Assembly: GCF_003945595.2 (NCBI RefSeq)
Contig: NW_024104314.1
Location: 744,001 to 808,000 of the forward strand
Length of the DNA stretch: 64,000 nucleotides
Reading direction: 5' to 3'
Source: Pipra filicauda
Taxonomy: Eukaryota > Chordata > Aves > Passeriformes > Pipridae
Positions 1 through 11,300 of this stretch are shown here, piece after piece. The translations under genes and the position numbers were made by a program. The notes under the pieces are model-generated. The model ran no database searches and was not told the DNA's origin. It saw only the letters and a list, made by a program, of their open reading frames with translations. The stretch's first letter is position 1. Each line of letters opens with the position of its first letter.

Positions 1-367
1 TTTCACACTGTAAAGCTTAAATAAGGAGAAACCAAGTATGTTAAAATTCAGTGAAATACTAGTCAGTGTTGCATTATGTCACAAATGCCCATTAATTATT
101 TTTTTAATTGCTTGTACATCATACCATGTTCTTGCTGCTTCTGCAGAGGAACACTTTAACCTTGCTGAAACAGTTTTCATTATTGATTTCTCAAAACTCT
201 GTTGTGTGCACCCTGGGACCAGGTGGGGTGTCTTTGAGGAGAGTGTACGAGTTGGGGGCTCCAGTGCAATGTAATTTAAACTACCAATACTGAGAGTTTT
301 CACATGCTAAGCAGTGTGATTGAGCATTCTGGACCTGCAGTTCACCATGCACTGTTGTTCTTTCTAG

Positions 368-413
368 GAAAATTCTGCAGACATAAAGCAAGCAGCTGTT
401 CTAGACATAATTT
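368..413 (+). CDS. CENPN: CENPN exon (first in window)
   Basis: Acceptor TTTCTAG and donor GTAAGT bound a segment reading ENSADIKQAAVLDII, which parallels human SISDAALLDII. It ends after one base of a split Tyr codon. Confidence 0.85.
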
Positions 414-3400
414 GTAAGTAAAAAATTAATTAAAATAGCTTTTTTTTTTTTTTAGTAACTTGATAACGCCCTTAATTACATAGTGATTACTGCGGGGCAG
501 TACAGATGCACTTGGTGTAAGCAGATCACATTTTAGATGAATCTTACTGGAGGTGACCTTGTTTAAAAAAAGCTCAAAATCAACAAAAGCATTTTTGCTT
601 CTTCTGAGGTCTCAATAGATGTAAACTGTTGTAGCCCACATCCAGCACCCAGTTATAAATGCAGAGATACAGGTTTGTCTCTAGTGTGCACCAGACCCTA
701 AAGCCAGTAATTCCATGCCCCAACAGGAAATAACAAAGGCAAAACTATCAGCAAATACTCCAGCTGGAACTCTTCACTCCAGTATTCATTCACAGCTTGA
801 TTATATAATAGTTTAAATCTCAGGGTTTCTTTTAACATTCTACACATCTCACATTTGAGTTTGGTCACTTTGGGTGAAACCCTTCCTTAAACATTGACCC
901 TCAGGGATGCCCTTTGTTGGCTGCTCACTGAGTTACAAAAGAACTTCCCATCTCTTTTAATAAAAAAACTGTTTTATGTTTGCTGTGAATGGTAATTTAA
1001 GAATGCTGAATAAATTATATTCCATTATCAGAAGTAATCTTTTTGAAAGTAACCTGCCTGTAAGAGTATTGTAAAATTCTTTGTTCCTCCAATTACTTTT
1101 TGACAATACATTGTTATTGAGCAATTCCTGTCTTTCTTAGACAACCACATCTACCAAAACAAAAGAATATGGAGTGTTTACCAGATGAGAAAAACAGGTA
1201 AAATCTCTTTCCTTGCTTCTTTTCCTTCCTTCCCACAGTTCTCAGCAACTTACTGCTGTGCTGCCTCATATCCTACATTTTAAACATAAATATAGTCTCG
1301 TATGGATTTCTTCTGTAGAGATATTTTGAACATTTTACTGCAGTCTAGTATGGATTTTTCGATGGAGATATCTTTAATGTTTTTAGAATACTTTCTGTTA
1401 ACTTCTCAAGCAGTTATTAGAAATTAGTGACTACTAATTAAATATTAACCTTTTCTCTATATAGCAATAATGAAGGTCAGACTTAACCCACATTTTGTAT
1501 AAGGTTATGCAACTTCAGCTTTTTCTGCTTAATTTTCTTTCAGCAAAACTGAAAACATCTCTGAACTAGTTCTTTTACAGACAATTCTTACTTCTGGGTT
1601 GACTTTTTTCCTCATGTAACAGGAGAAGAATTGGAATATTTTGACTTAACAGATTTCAAAAAGAAATTTAAAAGGAGACTTCGGTCAGCCTTGAAAAATG
1701 TAAGAATAAATCCATTCTAAGTTTTGTTACACAGCTCTGGTGTCACTAGGTTGTTTTCATAACCTTTCCTCACAGTTTGTGTCGAAAATTAAGTGGAATT
1801 ATTCATTTGGGAATGGTAGGAACTGCATGTGAAATAGGAAAAATGTATTGCCTATCTGTTCTAGCAACTTCACAATTATGCTGGAGGGAAATAAAATGTG
1901 AGTTTGTCTTAAAATGGGACTGACTTCAAGGAAAGCAGCATGGTGGTGTCTTCTCATCTTGAGCAGTGATAAATATTATACTGGGCTCTAAAATCACAAA
2001 CTGAGCAACAGTTTAGTTTCTCCAAAAATGGACATACTGGAATTATTGCCACTAACCCTCCATCTAAACAGACATCTTTGTGTGTTGTTATTTTCCCAAA
2101 GGAGAAATCAAGGTTTTCATAATAAGCTGGTTTTATTTTCACCCTTCACAAGAAAATATATATTGACAGGAAGAAAAGTAGTATTAGAGTTCAAAAGATG
2201 ATGCTTCTTTTTATCCCAGTTCGTGAGGTTATTGTTTTTCAGTGGAAATTTGATTCAAATCCAGCCCTGACCACACTTGGTGGGTTTTGTTTCTTATTCA
2301 AGCAGAGGTGTACTAAATGATATTTGGGGTTAAGAGAGTAGAAAATCTTTATGGCCACCGAAACGTGTTGGTAAATCAAAGCTTTTCTTTTTCTCTCAGG
2401 TCACCATCACCTTCAGGGAATATGAGGATAATGCCATCTGGATTCGGGTTGCCTGGGGAACCCCCTACAGACAACCCAACCAGTACAAGCCCAGCTACGT
2501 CGTGTACCACTCCCAGACTCCCTACGTCTTCATCTCGGCCTCGGTGCTCAGGAGCAACTTGCCTCTGCTGTGCCAGGTACACAGTAAAGCTGCTCAGCCC
2601 CTGACTTCACCACAGCCATGGGCAGCTGGGATTCTGTTAGCTTTCAAGAGGATGGGTCCAGATTCCTCACTTAACAGAATTTACTAAATTACTTCTTTTT
2701 TTTTTTCTTCTCCCTCGTGATAAAAATGGGGCAAAAGCCAAATCTTTGGATCGGTGCATCATGAATAAATTCAGTTCACTATGTTTTTTACTGATCCTAA
2801 ATTGTTCTAATTCCTTAGCAAAGTGTAAGGCAGTGTTTGATTAAATTGTCTCATAGAAGTTGAAGAATATTACATCAACAGGGTTAAGCTGAAGAACTAA
2901 ACACCTGAGCTCATCAGGGAATGCTCTTCATTAGTTTTAAAACACCTTTTCTGTTAACTTGTGATCAGTGTTGGTAGTCTTTTTTTTCTCTACTTAGCAA
3001 ACTTCTGCAGTAGTAATTTAAATATTGTATTATTCTGTTTGTTTATTTTTCATCTGATAAGGCTATGGGGTTTATCTTGTTAATCCTGTGAATGCTTTTA
3101 AATATTAACCTGAGCTTAATAACAGTCTATGCAACATTTTTTTTCAGATACGAAAATCCTGCTGGTTAAAGGGCAGTTGCTTGAAACAAAAACATCACAA
3201 TGTCTAGAAATACTATATTTTTGACATGTTATAAGCACAGTGGTGATTAAGAATGATGTTAAAACAATTTCAATTTTTATTCAAAGGCCCTGATTGTTGC
3301 TTCCAATTACCATGAGATTCGTGAAATGGAGCTTCGAAGTCATTCTTTAAACTCCCTTAAAGATATTGTGTTTAAGAGATATAGCCAGGTGAGCCACTTC

Positions 3401-5563
3401 ACAAGTAAATCCTAAGATAAGTCTTGCTTTTTGTTTCAGGCCTAGTTCTCACCCTTTAGAAGGGGGGAAAATTCACCTTTTCCAAGAGACCATCAAGTTA
3501 AAATAATATTGAACTACTGAGGTGGACAGCCTTTCTTGAAGGTAACATTACAATGGGGATGTGATCACTTGGTATCCCACCTACTCTTTATTATTTTTTA
3601 TTCCTGATGGCTAAACTCAGGCTAAAAATTACATGAGCAATTCAGTTCTAGGATTTTTTAGCACCATTCCCATGGCTTCTGAGAGCCATAAGTTGAAGGC
3701 TGTTAAAATGGGTACTTAGTCTGCTTGTCCATGTAAAACTTTTAAATAGGGAACTGTTAACAAATATCACAGGACAGGCATTTTTTTCCTCAAAATTAGG
3801 TTGGCTTTCTGACTTCTAGTACTGGTCAAAAATTGGAAGAATACTCACTTTGAGAATGAGAAGTAAAAAGAAATCTCTAAAGTTCTTTTCAGCTACAGCT
3901 TCTAAAAGTGGAAGTGAACTAAAATATTATTTTTTCTCTCTCCATTTAGAACTTCCAAACTTATTGTCCAAAACCTCTACAAGGAAGGACTGTAGAACCA
4001 GAAAGTGGTATGTATATTTGAAATGTCATTAGTGCTGCCTTGGGAAATGAGATTCATAACAGGAAGTTTACATAAGTTACATTCCCACTACATTATCCAT
4101 TCCTTGTTCAATGCCCAGTATCTCACATTAGCTTGTGTTTTTCTCTTGGTAAGCACTGAAAATGTTAAGTGATAGAAACAACTACCTTATGACAAAAAGA
4201 TGGTGATGAGTTTGTTAAAATTATTATTTTCAAATTTTCACCAGAGTAATCTGATCAGAAGAACAGTATTGCAGCAGCTGCCAAAGTTGTCTTTCTGTTT
4301 TCTCTTCCCTACTCTTTTGCCCTGCAGTGGATTTAAGGATAATTCATGAAAACAAAAGTGAGAAAGAAAGAATCCAGAGACTGAACCAGGAAGCTTTTGG
4401 TAATGGTCCCCAACCAATACTCCAATTTGCACAATATAAGGTAATAAAAGCAACCAATTTGGGTTTTTTTTTCATGTAGTGGTAGTTAAGCTAAATTTCA
4501 AATTGAAGAAATACTATGCTTTTTTAAACTTTAAAGAGGACATTTTAACATAAATTAATTAAAAGTCTCTCTAACAAACATATTTGCATTGAGATTTGGT
4601 CAGTCTTAGATCATGTTTCAGCCTCATGAACTCAGCATTTTGACTTGTTTTTGTAATAAAGGTAGACTTAAAGCAGTGTGTTGGAGCAGGAGCAGTGAGG
4701 GTTATTTGAAGCACATGCAAAGCTAATTCTCTGTATAACACCATAATTAACTTGAGTGATGCACAGCTTTTAGCTGATGATCAGGCATATTGACAATTTT
4801 AAGAGATACTTAATGTTTTACAATATTACTGAACAAGCTGCCTCTTCCCTCAGCAGAAAACTGCCACGTGGTGGCACCCTCTGATTTTATTACAACATTG
4901 CTCCAGCTGCAATCACGTTCATTACAAATGAGAAACAGCCTTATTGCATATCACATTTAAACGTTTAAATAATAACATATAAAGGAAATGTACTCATTGC
5001 TTATACTCCCTGGTTAAATTTTGTGTTTAACAGCTTGAGACAATGTTTAAAAGCAGTCCTGAAATGGATGTTTTGGATAAAAAAGAACCGTTCAGATGTC
5101 TGGTCAAGTTTTCCAGTCCACATCTTTTAGAATCACTGAAATCCTTGGCACCAGCAGGTAAGTGTTCCAATTCTATAAAATGGAGGGAAAATGCTGTTTA
5201 AAATTTTTTTAAATTTAAATATCTTGCATAAGGGAGAAACCTCATAAGTTGTTTAGAAACAGATAGGAGTGTAGCAGAATAAAAACATTACCACTTCAAA
5301 AACTTATATCTAACTATATCTTAAAATTACTAGTTTGTATATGGATACTCAAGCTGTGGTTTTAGTTTTGTGGTTTAGTTTTATAACACTTGTGAAAGGT
5401 AAATAATGGTTGAGTACAGCTGTAATTATTTGTGTCTCTCTCTCCAGGTATGGCTGATGCACCACTTTCACCACTCCTTACATGTATAACACAGAAAGCT
5501 AGGAATTATTTTAGAATAAGAGAGAAAAAAGGTTTATTTCCAGACAGTTTTGTAAGCCCTTAA
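368..5563 (+). CDS. CENPN: Centromere protein N, C-terminal nine coding exons (5' end outside window)
   Basis: CENP-N is a constitutive centromere-associated network protein. With CENP-L it recognises the CENP-A nucleosome and helps recruit the rest of the inner kinetochore. Coding exons seen: 368-413, 1141-1197, 1623-1699, 2400-2576, 3287-3388, 3950-4007, 4328-4440, 5034-5157 and 5448-5563 (stop TAA at 5561-5563). All introns are GT-AG and phases agree, giving 289 codons without interruption. Segments closely parallel human CENP-N as I recall it, for example SYVVYHSQTPYVF, LRIIHENKSEKERIQRL, FSSPHLLESLKSLAPAG and MADAPLSPLLTC. The human protein is about 339 residues, so roughly 60 N-terminal residues, including the start of the pyrin-like CENP-A-contacting domain, must lie upstream. 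The C-terminus runs about ten residues beyond the human end (GLFPDSFVSP). ATMIN follows downstream in the same orientation, as in mammals. Confidence 0.95.
1141..1197 (+). CDS. CENPN: CENPN exon
   Basis: Completes the split Tyr codon and reads NHIYQNKRIWSVYQMRKT, matching the human QKVWDVFQMSK region. Acceptor TCTTAG, donor GTAAAA, ends in phase 1. Confidence 0.88.
1623..1699 (+). CDS. CENPN: CENPN exon
   Basis: Reads GEELEYFDLTDFKKKFKRRL followed by RSALKN. This parallels the human segment around LFDMKQFKNSFKKILQRALKN. Donor GTAAGA. Confidence 0.92.
2400..2576 (+). CDS. CENPN: CENPN exon, most conserved block
   Basis: 59 codons in phase 0, from VTITFREYEDNAIWIRVAWG through NQYKPSYVVYHSQTPYVF to LPLLCQ. 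This is the strongest match to CENP-N in the window. Acceptor CTCTCAG, donor GTACAC. Confidence 0.97.
3287..3388 (+). CDS. CENPN: CENPN exon
   Basis: 34 codons in phase 0 beginning ALIVASNYHEIREMELRSHS and ending VFKRYSQ; parallels human ALTIASKHHQIVKMDLRSRY. Donor GTGAGC. Confidence 0.95.
3950..4007 (+). CDS. CENPN: CENPN exon
   Basis: Reads NFQTYCPKPLQGRTVEPES and ends in phase 1. This is the least conserved exon; it is supported by splice sites (CCATTTAG, GTATGT) and by phase agreement with both neighbours. Confidence 0.85.
4328..4440 (+). CDS. CENPN: CENPN exon
   Basis: Reads VDLRIIHENKSEKERIQRLN and then QEAFGNGPQPILQFAQYK, closely parallel to human CENP-N. Acceptor CCCTGCAG, donor GTAATA. 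Confidence 0.95.
5034..5157 (+). CDS. CENPN: CENPN exon
   Basis: Reads LETMFKSSPEMDVLDKKEPF and then RCLVKFSSPHLLESLKSLAP, from the C-terminal CENP-L-contacting region. Ends in phase 1 at GTAAGT. Confidence 0.95.
5448..5563 (+). CDS. CENPN: CENPN last coding exon with stop
   Basis: Reads GMADAPLSPLLTCITQKARN and continues to the TAA at 5561. The last residues, GLFPDSFVSP, extend past where the human protein ends. Confidence 0.95.
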
Positions 5564-6635
5564 TTTTAAACTTGTTCATAGAGAAAAATGTAATTTGTTT
5601 TTTACTGCTATTAATCTAAATCATCATAAACTTTGAAACAGACTTTTAGAAAACAACTTATTCTTTGGTAATACCTTAAATTTTTTTTCCAATTTATGGC
5701 TTCTTTTAATTATTCTCCCCACAGTTGTCTTTAACAGAAATCAGCCCTTTCCTTGACTAATAAAAGAAGTCCATTGCGAAGTTTAAACAGAAATCGTGGT
5801 TATTCTAAATTTTAACGTAATGCCTGCTCTTAACTGTATTTTTAACAGTATTTGTGAGGTTAAAGCTCAGTGAAGGTGCAGTGACAGAGCTGTAGCTGCT
5901 CAGTTTGCTGTCAGAGCTGCAGGTGACTCTGAGATTGTTGGTGGCCCTTCTTATTGTGGCTCCAGTTCAGAGGGGTGGCACTCCCTGGCTGCAGCTCAGG
6001 CAAGTTTTTATCTAAATAGGTGAAGTTTGTATTCAAAGACCATTACAGGGCACGGGGAAGAAGGGACTCTTGGAATATAGATTCCAGTAAGAAGCTTCCA
6101 TCCAGCTTCAGGGGATATTAACTCAAAGACCTTCTCAAGGGCAACAAGGGCAACAAGGGCAACAGCAAATAACAAATACTTAAGAAGGAAAAAAATCTGT
6201 CTTTGGTATTAATGTCTTATGAAACTTTATCTTGGAGGAGTACAATGAAACAGGCAATATTTTCTTTAGACTATTCAAATTAATATTTGATCCTTCTGAA
6301 ACCCTTGCACGTTGCCACTTTTCTGTGCTTGGGGACAAGGACTGCAGGATCAAGATGGCAACAGTCACTAATGCAAACACCTTTGCATTGGAGTTCTTTG
6401 GAGTTGGGAAACATTGGGAATGTATAGATAGTTGCTGCATTTGGGTTTTTTAGATGGATTTGATCTCAGGATTCAGTTCTTGAGTACAAGTGTTTTCTCT
6501 TTAATTCTGTTACCTGGGCACTTTTGTGTGTACTTTGTGTAATGTGGGATTTCCAATTCACTTTGGATACCTCAGTGCTCAGAGGCAGCCTTATTTTGAG
6601 AGGTTGTATGGGCATGGTTTTGTTTTCAAACTGTA

Positions 6636-6641
6636 AATAAA
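6636..6641 (+). terminator. Candidate CENPN poly(A) signal
   Basis: Canonical AATAAA on the CENPN strand, about 1.07 kb after its stop codon. No transcript evidence is available here. Confidence 0.4.
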
Positions 6642-7384
6642 CGTGTAAATTAAGTCTTCTCATAACAGTTTGTTTGGCCTGACTTAGAAATACGACTTAT
6701 CATATTCTGATGTTTGGTTTGGTTTTTTCTCTATAACTCACATTTTAAAAGAGGTTAGTTTAGGACTATCTGCTAGTGATATGGTTTTTAGGAATTCCAC
6801 CTGATTTAAATCTTAGTTTGACAAAATCCTTCATGTTAGGATTCTGAAAGAATTGCAGGTTTTCTGTGATGGACACTGAGTTGGCTCTTACATGTCTCAC
6901 TCACCCTCACAGAGCCTTCCAGGATTCAGGTCCATTAAGATTCCAGTGTGCATTTCACTCTCTGCTACTTGTTCTTCCTAATGCTCTCTCCCAAATAACT
7001 TAAATGCCTGAGATGACAATGATTTACCATAAAGGTAAAGTTCCCAAATGCTCTAAAACACTGTGAGTGCCTGGCCTAGTGCCTGTGCTTGCCTCTTGTT
7101 TCTGGGAAAGGCAGGCTCCATCCCCTTTTTAACAACCAAAACATTGGTATCTCTGATTTTCAGAGATATGTTTCATCTCTAACTTCCTGTAAGCAGGGAT
7201 ATTACAGGAACTGTGCAGCACTTCCAGGCAAGCAGGTGTGTATTTATTAATTTGTCAGAAAACACATCTGCAACTCCTGGGTTCCTTCTTGCTGAGCAAG
7301 TGTCCCCATGGAGAAGGTAAAGCAAGGGGGGAATGTGGAGACCAAACTTGTCTTCCTCGCTCCAGCTGGTCTCTTCCAATAAGT

Positions 7385-7430
7385 TGGAAGTTTGGGGTTG
7401 GACGAGATGACCTCTGTTCTGTGATAATCC
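7385..7430 (+). mobile_element. Short CR1 tail remnant
   Basis: The stretch GGGGTTGGACGAGATGACCT resembles the 3' end of CR1 LINEs (GGGTTGGAC...GATGACCTC). Very short, so tentative. Confidence 0.35.
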
Positions 7431-7590
7431 CAAGCAGCAGAACCACATGGAGCTGTGGGGACAGGGGCTGGGGGATGGACACACAGTGTATGGCATAACC
7501 CTTCCCTGATAAATGGTGCACATGTTGTCCTTTAACTTGAAAAATTATAGGGGAAAAGCCACAGTGTTGTGTCATTGGTTCCAACATCAG

Positions 7591-7842
7591 TGAATCACAG
7601 AATATTCTGAGTGGGAGGGGGATCCACAACGATCAAAGTCCAACTGCTGGCCCTGCACAGGACAGCCCCAAGAATCCCACCACGTGCCTCAGAGCATTGT
7701 CCAAGCTCTCCTTGACCTCTGTCAGCCTTGGTGCTGTGCCCACTGCCTGGGGAGCCTGTTCAGTGCCCGACCACCCTCTGGGGGAAGAACGTTTCTCTAA
7801 TACCCACCTAAACCTCCCCTGACACAACTCCAGGACGTTCGC
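7591..7842 (-). mobile_element. CR1 LINE 3' fragment (reverse orientation)
   Basis: The top strand begins TGAATCACAGAATATTCTGA and runs through GATCAAAGTCCAACTGCTGG, CCCTGCACAGGACAGCCCC and GTTCAGTGCCCGACCACCCT. This is the reverse complement of the familiar avian CR1 3' region. The copy is 5'-truncated, as most CR1 copies are. Its 3' end points away from ATMIN. Confidence 0.85.
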
Positions 7843-8051
7843 CAGAGAGGAGATCGGTGCCTGCCCCTCCGCTTCCCGGTGCAACCCAATACCCGCAGCC
7901 CCCCCATTCCGAGGGCCGGCACGCGCGTTTTTCCGTGTGTCTCCCTGTTTCCCATGTGTGTGTCTCCCTGTTTCCCGTGTGTCTCCCGGTGTTCCCGGTC
8001 CGCAGCTCGGGCTGTTTTTCCCTCGGGCCCCTCTGGCATTGCCAGCGGCCG

Positions 8052-8066
8052 CCGCTAGGTGGCGCT
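8052..8066 (+). promoter_or_regulatory. CTCF-like motif in ATMIN promoter
   Basis: CCGCTAGGTGGCGCT fits the CTCF core consensus (CCNSYAGRKGGCRS) very well. It lies about 110 bp upstream of the ATMIN start codon inside the CpG island. Occupancy is inferred only. Confidence 0.55.
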
Positions 8067-8125
8067 GAGAGCGGGGGGCGGGGCCTCGACACGTGCCTCA
8101 TGAATATTCGCCATCGGCGGCGCCG

Positions 8126-8130
8126 ATTGG
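8126..8130 (-). promoter_or_regulatory. Inverted CCAAT box (NF-Y type) upstream of ATMIN
   Basis: ATTGG in the context GCCGATTGGCCGCG, about 47 bp before the ATMIN ATG, in a GC-rich promoter with no TATA box. Typical of housekeeping promoters. Confidence 0.45.
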
Positions 8131-8176
8131 CCGCGGGCCCCGGAAGGGGCGCGGGGGGCCGAGCAGTGACAGCAAC

Positions 8177-8392
8177 ATGGCGGCGGCGGCGGCCGGGCGG
8201 CGTGGCGGGGGCTTGGGGCGGCCCCCCGCGCCCGGGCGGGACGGGCCGCCCGCCGCCGAGCTGGTGCGGCCCTCGGTCACCGAGCTGTCCCAAGTGCGGA
8301 CCAACATCCTGTGCACCGTGCCCGGCTGCGGGAAGGTGCTGCCCAACAGTCCGGCCCTCAACATGCACCTCAGCAAGGCGCACCCGCTGCAG
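8177..8392 (+). CDS. ATMIN: ATMIN exon 1 (start, first zinc finger)
   Basis: 72 codons from MAAAAAG to HPLQ. Contains RTNILCTVPGCGKVLPNSPA, the first C2H2 finger. Donor GTACCG. Confidence 0.96.
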
Positions 8393-11300
8393 GTACCGCC
8401 GGGAGGCCGCGCCGGCCCCGCCGCCCCCGCCCGCTCGGCCCCGCGGGGCCGCCCCTCGGCTTGGCTGCGGGGCTCCCTCAGCGCCGGGGGCGGCCCCAGG
8501 GCCTGCGGCCGGCCCGGGTGCGGGTCCGGGGGGCGGCTGCGGCGGTGGCTGTGCCGGGGTTTGGTTCGCAGTGAGACTCGGGGGGGGTGTGATTCCCCAC
8601 CCCGAGGAGAACTGGGATTCTCTGGAGAGAATCTGAGAGAACTGAGATTGTTCAGCCTGGAAAACAGGAGGTTTTGTGGTGACCTAATTGGGCCTTCCAG
8701 TACCTGGAGGGAACTTAGAGGAAAGATGGGGCACGACTGTTTACAGGAGCGTGGAGTGACAGGACGAGGGGAGTGGGTTCAAACTTAAAGAGAGTAGGTT
8801 TAGATTAAATATCAGGAAAAAATTCTTCCCTGTGAGGGTGGTGAGGCCCTGGCACAGGTTGCCCAGAGAAGCTGTGGCTGCCCCATCCCTGGAAGTGTCC
8901 AAGGCCAGGTTGGACGGGGCTTGGAGTAACCTGGGATAGTGGGAGGTGTCCCTGCCCATGGCTGGGGTGGAATGAGATGGGCTTTGAGGTCTGTTCCAAA
9001 CCAAACCATTCTATGATTCCAAACGGGAATAACAAAGTGTTTCTCCTTGTCTCTTGTTTAAATCTCCCCGTGGGAAAGGCCCCTGCAGGTGTGTGTGTGT
9101 GCACAGGCTGACCAGTCATGTTGAGGATTCCTCTAAAATTACTTACAGAAAATAACGAATTTTAAGCATTTTTATAAACGTACCCCAGGCAGTCAAAAGT
9201 TCTTTGGGGCTCAGTTTCTGTTGTTTCACTTGCTTATCCCTTATCTTTCTGCAGTAAGACTTTACAGCACCACTTGTGAGGTGCTGTGCAAACAGGCAGC
9301 ATTTCCTACCCTTATCAGCTGTCAATCCGCCTTCATCCCAGTGCCGAGAGCTCTTAGGTGGAGTTTTTGTTTGTTTTTTTTTTTTAAAAATAGCTGAGTC
9401 AAAAAAAAAACCCAAACAGATGGATGCCATTTTGGAAACAAGCCCTCATTTCCATAGTACTGCTGAGAAAACACAGCATGTGCTGGTGGGGGAGGAGAGC
9501 CACAGTTCGTCAGGCACACATCTGAGTGTGGCCCTTCCAGAAAGATATCCCTGGTCTTCCCAAAATCATAGTGCCAAGCGTGCCAGGACAAATCCTATTC
9601 CTGGAAAACTGCGTTCTGAGAGTGCAGCCTCAGCAGCCACACAGTAAACACCTTTGTTGTGTGAAATGGTTAATTCAGGAGTCAAGTGTGGGTTCCACGT
9701 GCTCGTTGGTGATGAACAAAAGGGAGCAGTGTTCGGTGCACTTGCTGTCTGCTATCTCTGGGATGTTTTCATTTCGTTTGCTGACATGCACTGACAACTT
9801 CTAGTGTGGGTTGTGTGTTAGATCTCACGTGCTGGTGTGAGGGGAGGTACAGCAGGAGTTGGAAGTGTTCTCTGAGGTCAGCAGAGGCATTTTGGTTGTG
9901 AGCTGATGCTCTGGGAGTGCAGTGCAGCTGGTGGGTTACATAACCCAGGGTATGACGGGTGAGGAGATGCTGCTTTCTCACCCAGCCTCTGTTAACCAGC
10001 TCCTGTGCCTTGTGGAATTATAGCCTGCTTCAAACACCTAGTTACTGGATCTTGGGGTAGCTTGGAATAAATACTGAAATGTGGATGGATGCAGATTCAC
10101 AGGAACTTCTTGACTTGTTCCGAGGGCATCGTAATTAAGAGTAAAAATGTTGCTGAGGCTTAAGGGAGGCTAAATATTTTAGTATTGGTATTTCCTATTA
10201 AGAGAGAACTGATTCCCCAGACAAAAAGAATTCAGTAGATTGCATTTGTTAGTGAGACATGAAATTAGTGAAGAGGCACCTTGGCAAATGAGAGGCTAAG
10301 AAGCTCTTGGGGAAGGAGAGAAGGTGGTACTACTGAGGAGAAGGGAGGCTGACTTGGTTAATTTTCATGAATAAAAGCAGCACCAGAAGGATTTTTTTGA
10401 CACCAAAACCCATGAGAGGGATTGCCATGGCAGAGGAAGGACATTTATGTAGGAAGGTAACATTACCCTGTAAAAACAGTCAAGTGCAGCAGTACAAGGT
10501 TATAGTCTTGTGAGGTGATAACAAACAAATTGATTATTTCTGTTACACACCAGGACTAACTTTTGATGGGGAACACTGGCAAAAGCAATTTGGTCATACA
10601 AGGATGAGCATTTGGGGTAATGCTGCTGTGAGAAGGGCAGTCCTAAAATATCACAGAAGGATGTTCTCTGTCAGTGCTGTAGAGTAAAAATCTGATTTAA
10701 ATATGTCAAAATGAACCCAGAAGAGCTGTAGAAAAGAACTACTAAGGATGATGAATGGCAAGTGTGTCTGACAAAGGGGAATTAGAAGAATTTGGCTTGT
10801 TTGGCCTAACAAAGAAGATATGATGAATTGTTGATATATAAGTTTCTATTTTCTGGTTCCTTGGCTTAATTAAGCCAATAATAAAAAATGAGAGCACTGG
10901 GTATAAAATGACTCAATATCTTAGACTTGAATTTTTCATTTTAATTTGTTGGTCTTTTGTCTGTACTATCTTATGGGGAGAAGGGGAAGACTTCTGTGTA
11001 GTTTAAATGAAGCTGGAAGAGTTCATGTGAAGGTAAGGATTCTGTGGATTCCTGGGACAGCAGGAAGGCTGTAGTCAGTGGTGCACTGGAAAGAGTAGCA
11101 TACCCTTGGGGTAGGTTACCCACTACTGCACTGCCACAATAGTTTTTATAATAAAAATAAATGCGCTTCTCTCCATGTCCTATTTAGTAAAGAAATGCAG
11201 GAGCTTCTGCTGCAAAAAAATATGTTTTAAATAGTTGGTTACGGTCCACTGCAACGTGATTTTAAATGCATCTTTTGGAGTAAGCCTTGCTGTGGCAGGA

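Larger units (their letters stand above)
5564..8050. other. CENPN 3'UTR and CENPN-ATMIN spacer
   Basis: No coding segment supported. A canonical AATAAA at 6636-6641 is a plausible CENPN poly(A) signal, giving a 3'UTR of about 1.1 kb. A 9-bp unit CAAGGGCAA is repeated three times at 6136-6162. CR1-derived sequence starts near 7385, and the ATMIN CpG island begins after about 7850. Confidence 0.6.
7850..8580. promoter_or_regulatory. CpG island over ATMIN promoter and exon 1
   Basis: Abrupt rise in G+C and CpG content against AT-rich flanks, covering the 5'UTR, coding exon 1 and the start of intron 1. It ends at the CR1 copy that begins near 8623. Confidence 0.8.

Noticed and set aside
7808..8383. 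Long open frames on both strands over ATMIN exon 1
   Set aside because: Shadows of ATMIN exon 1 in a CpG island.
8741..9119. Minus-strand frames of about 65-104 codons in ATMIN intron 1
   Set aside because: They lie antisense within a CR1 fragment; not genes.
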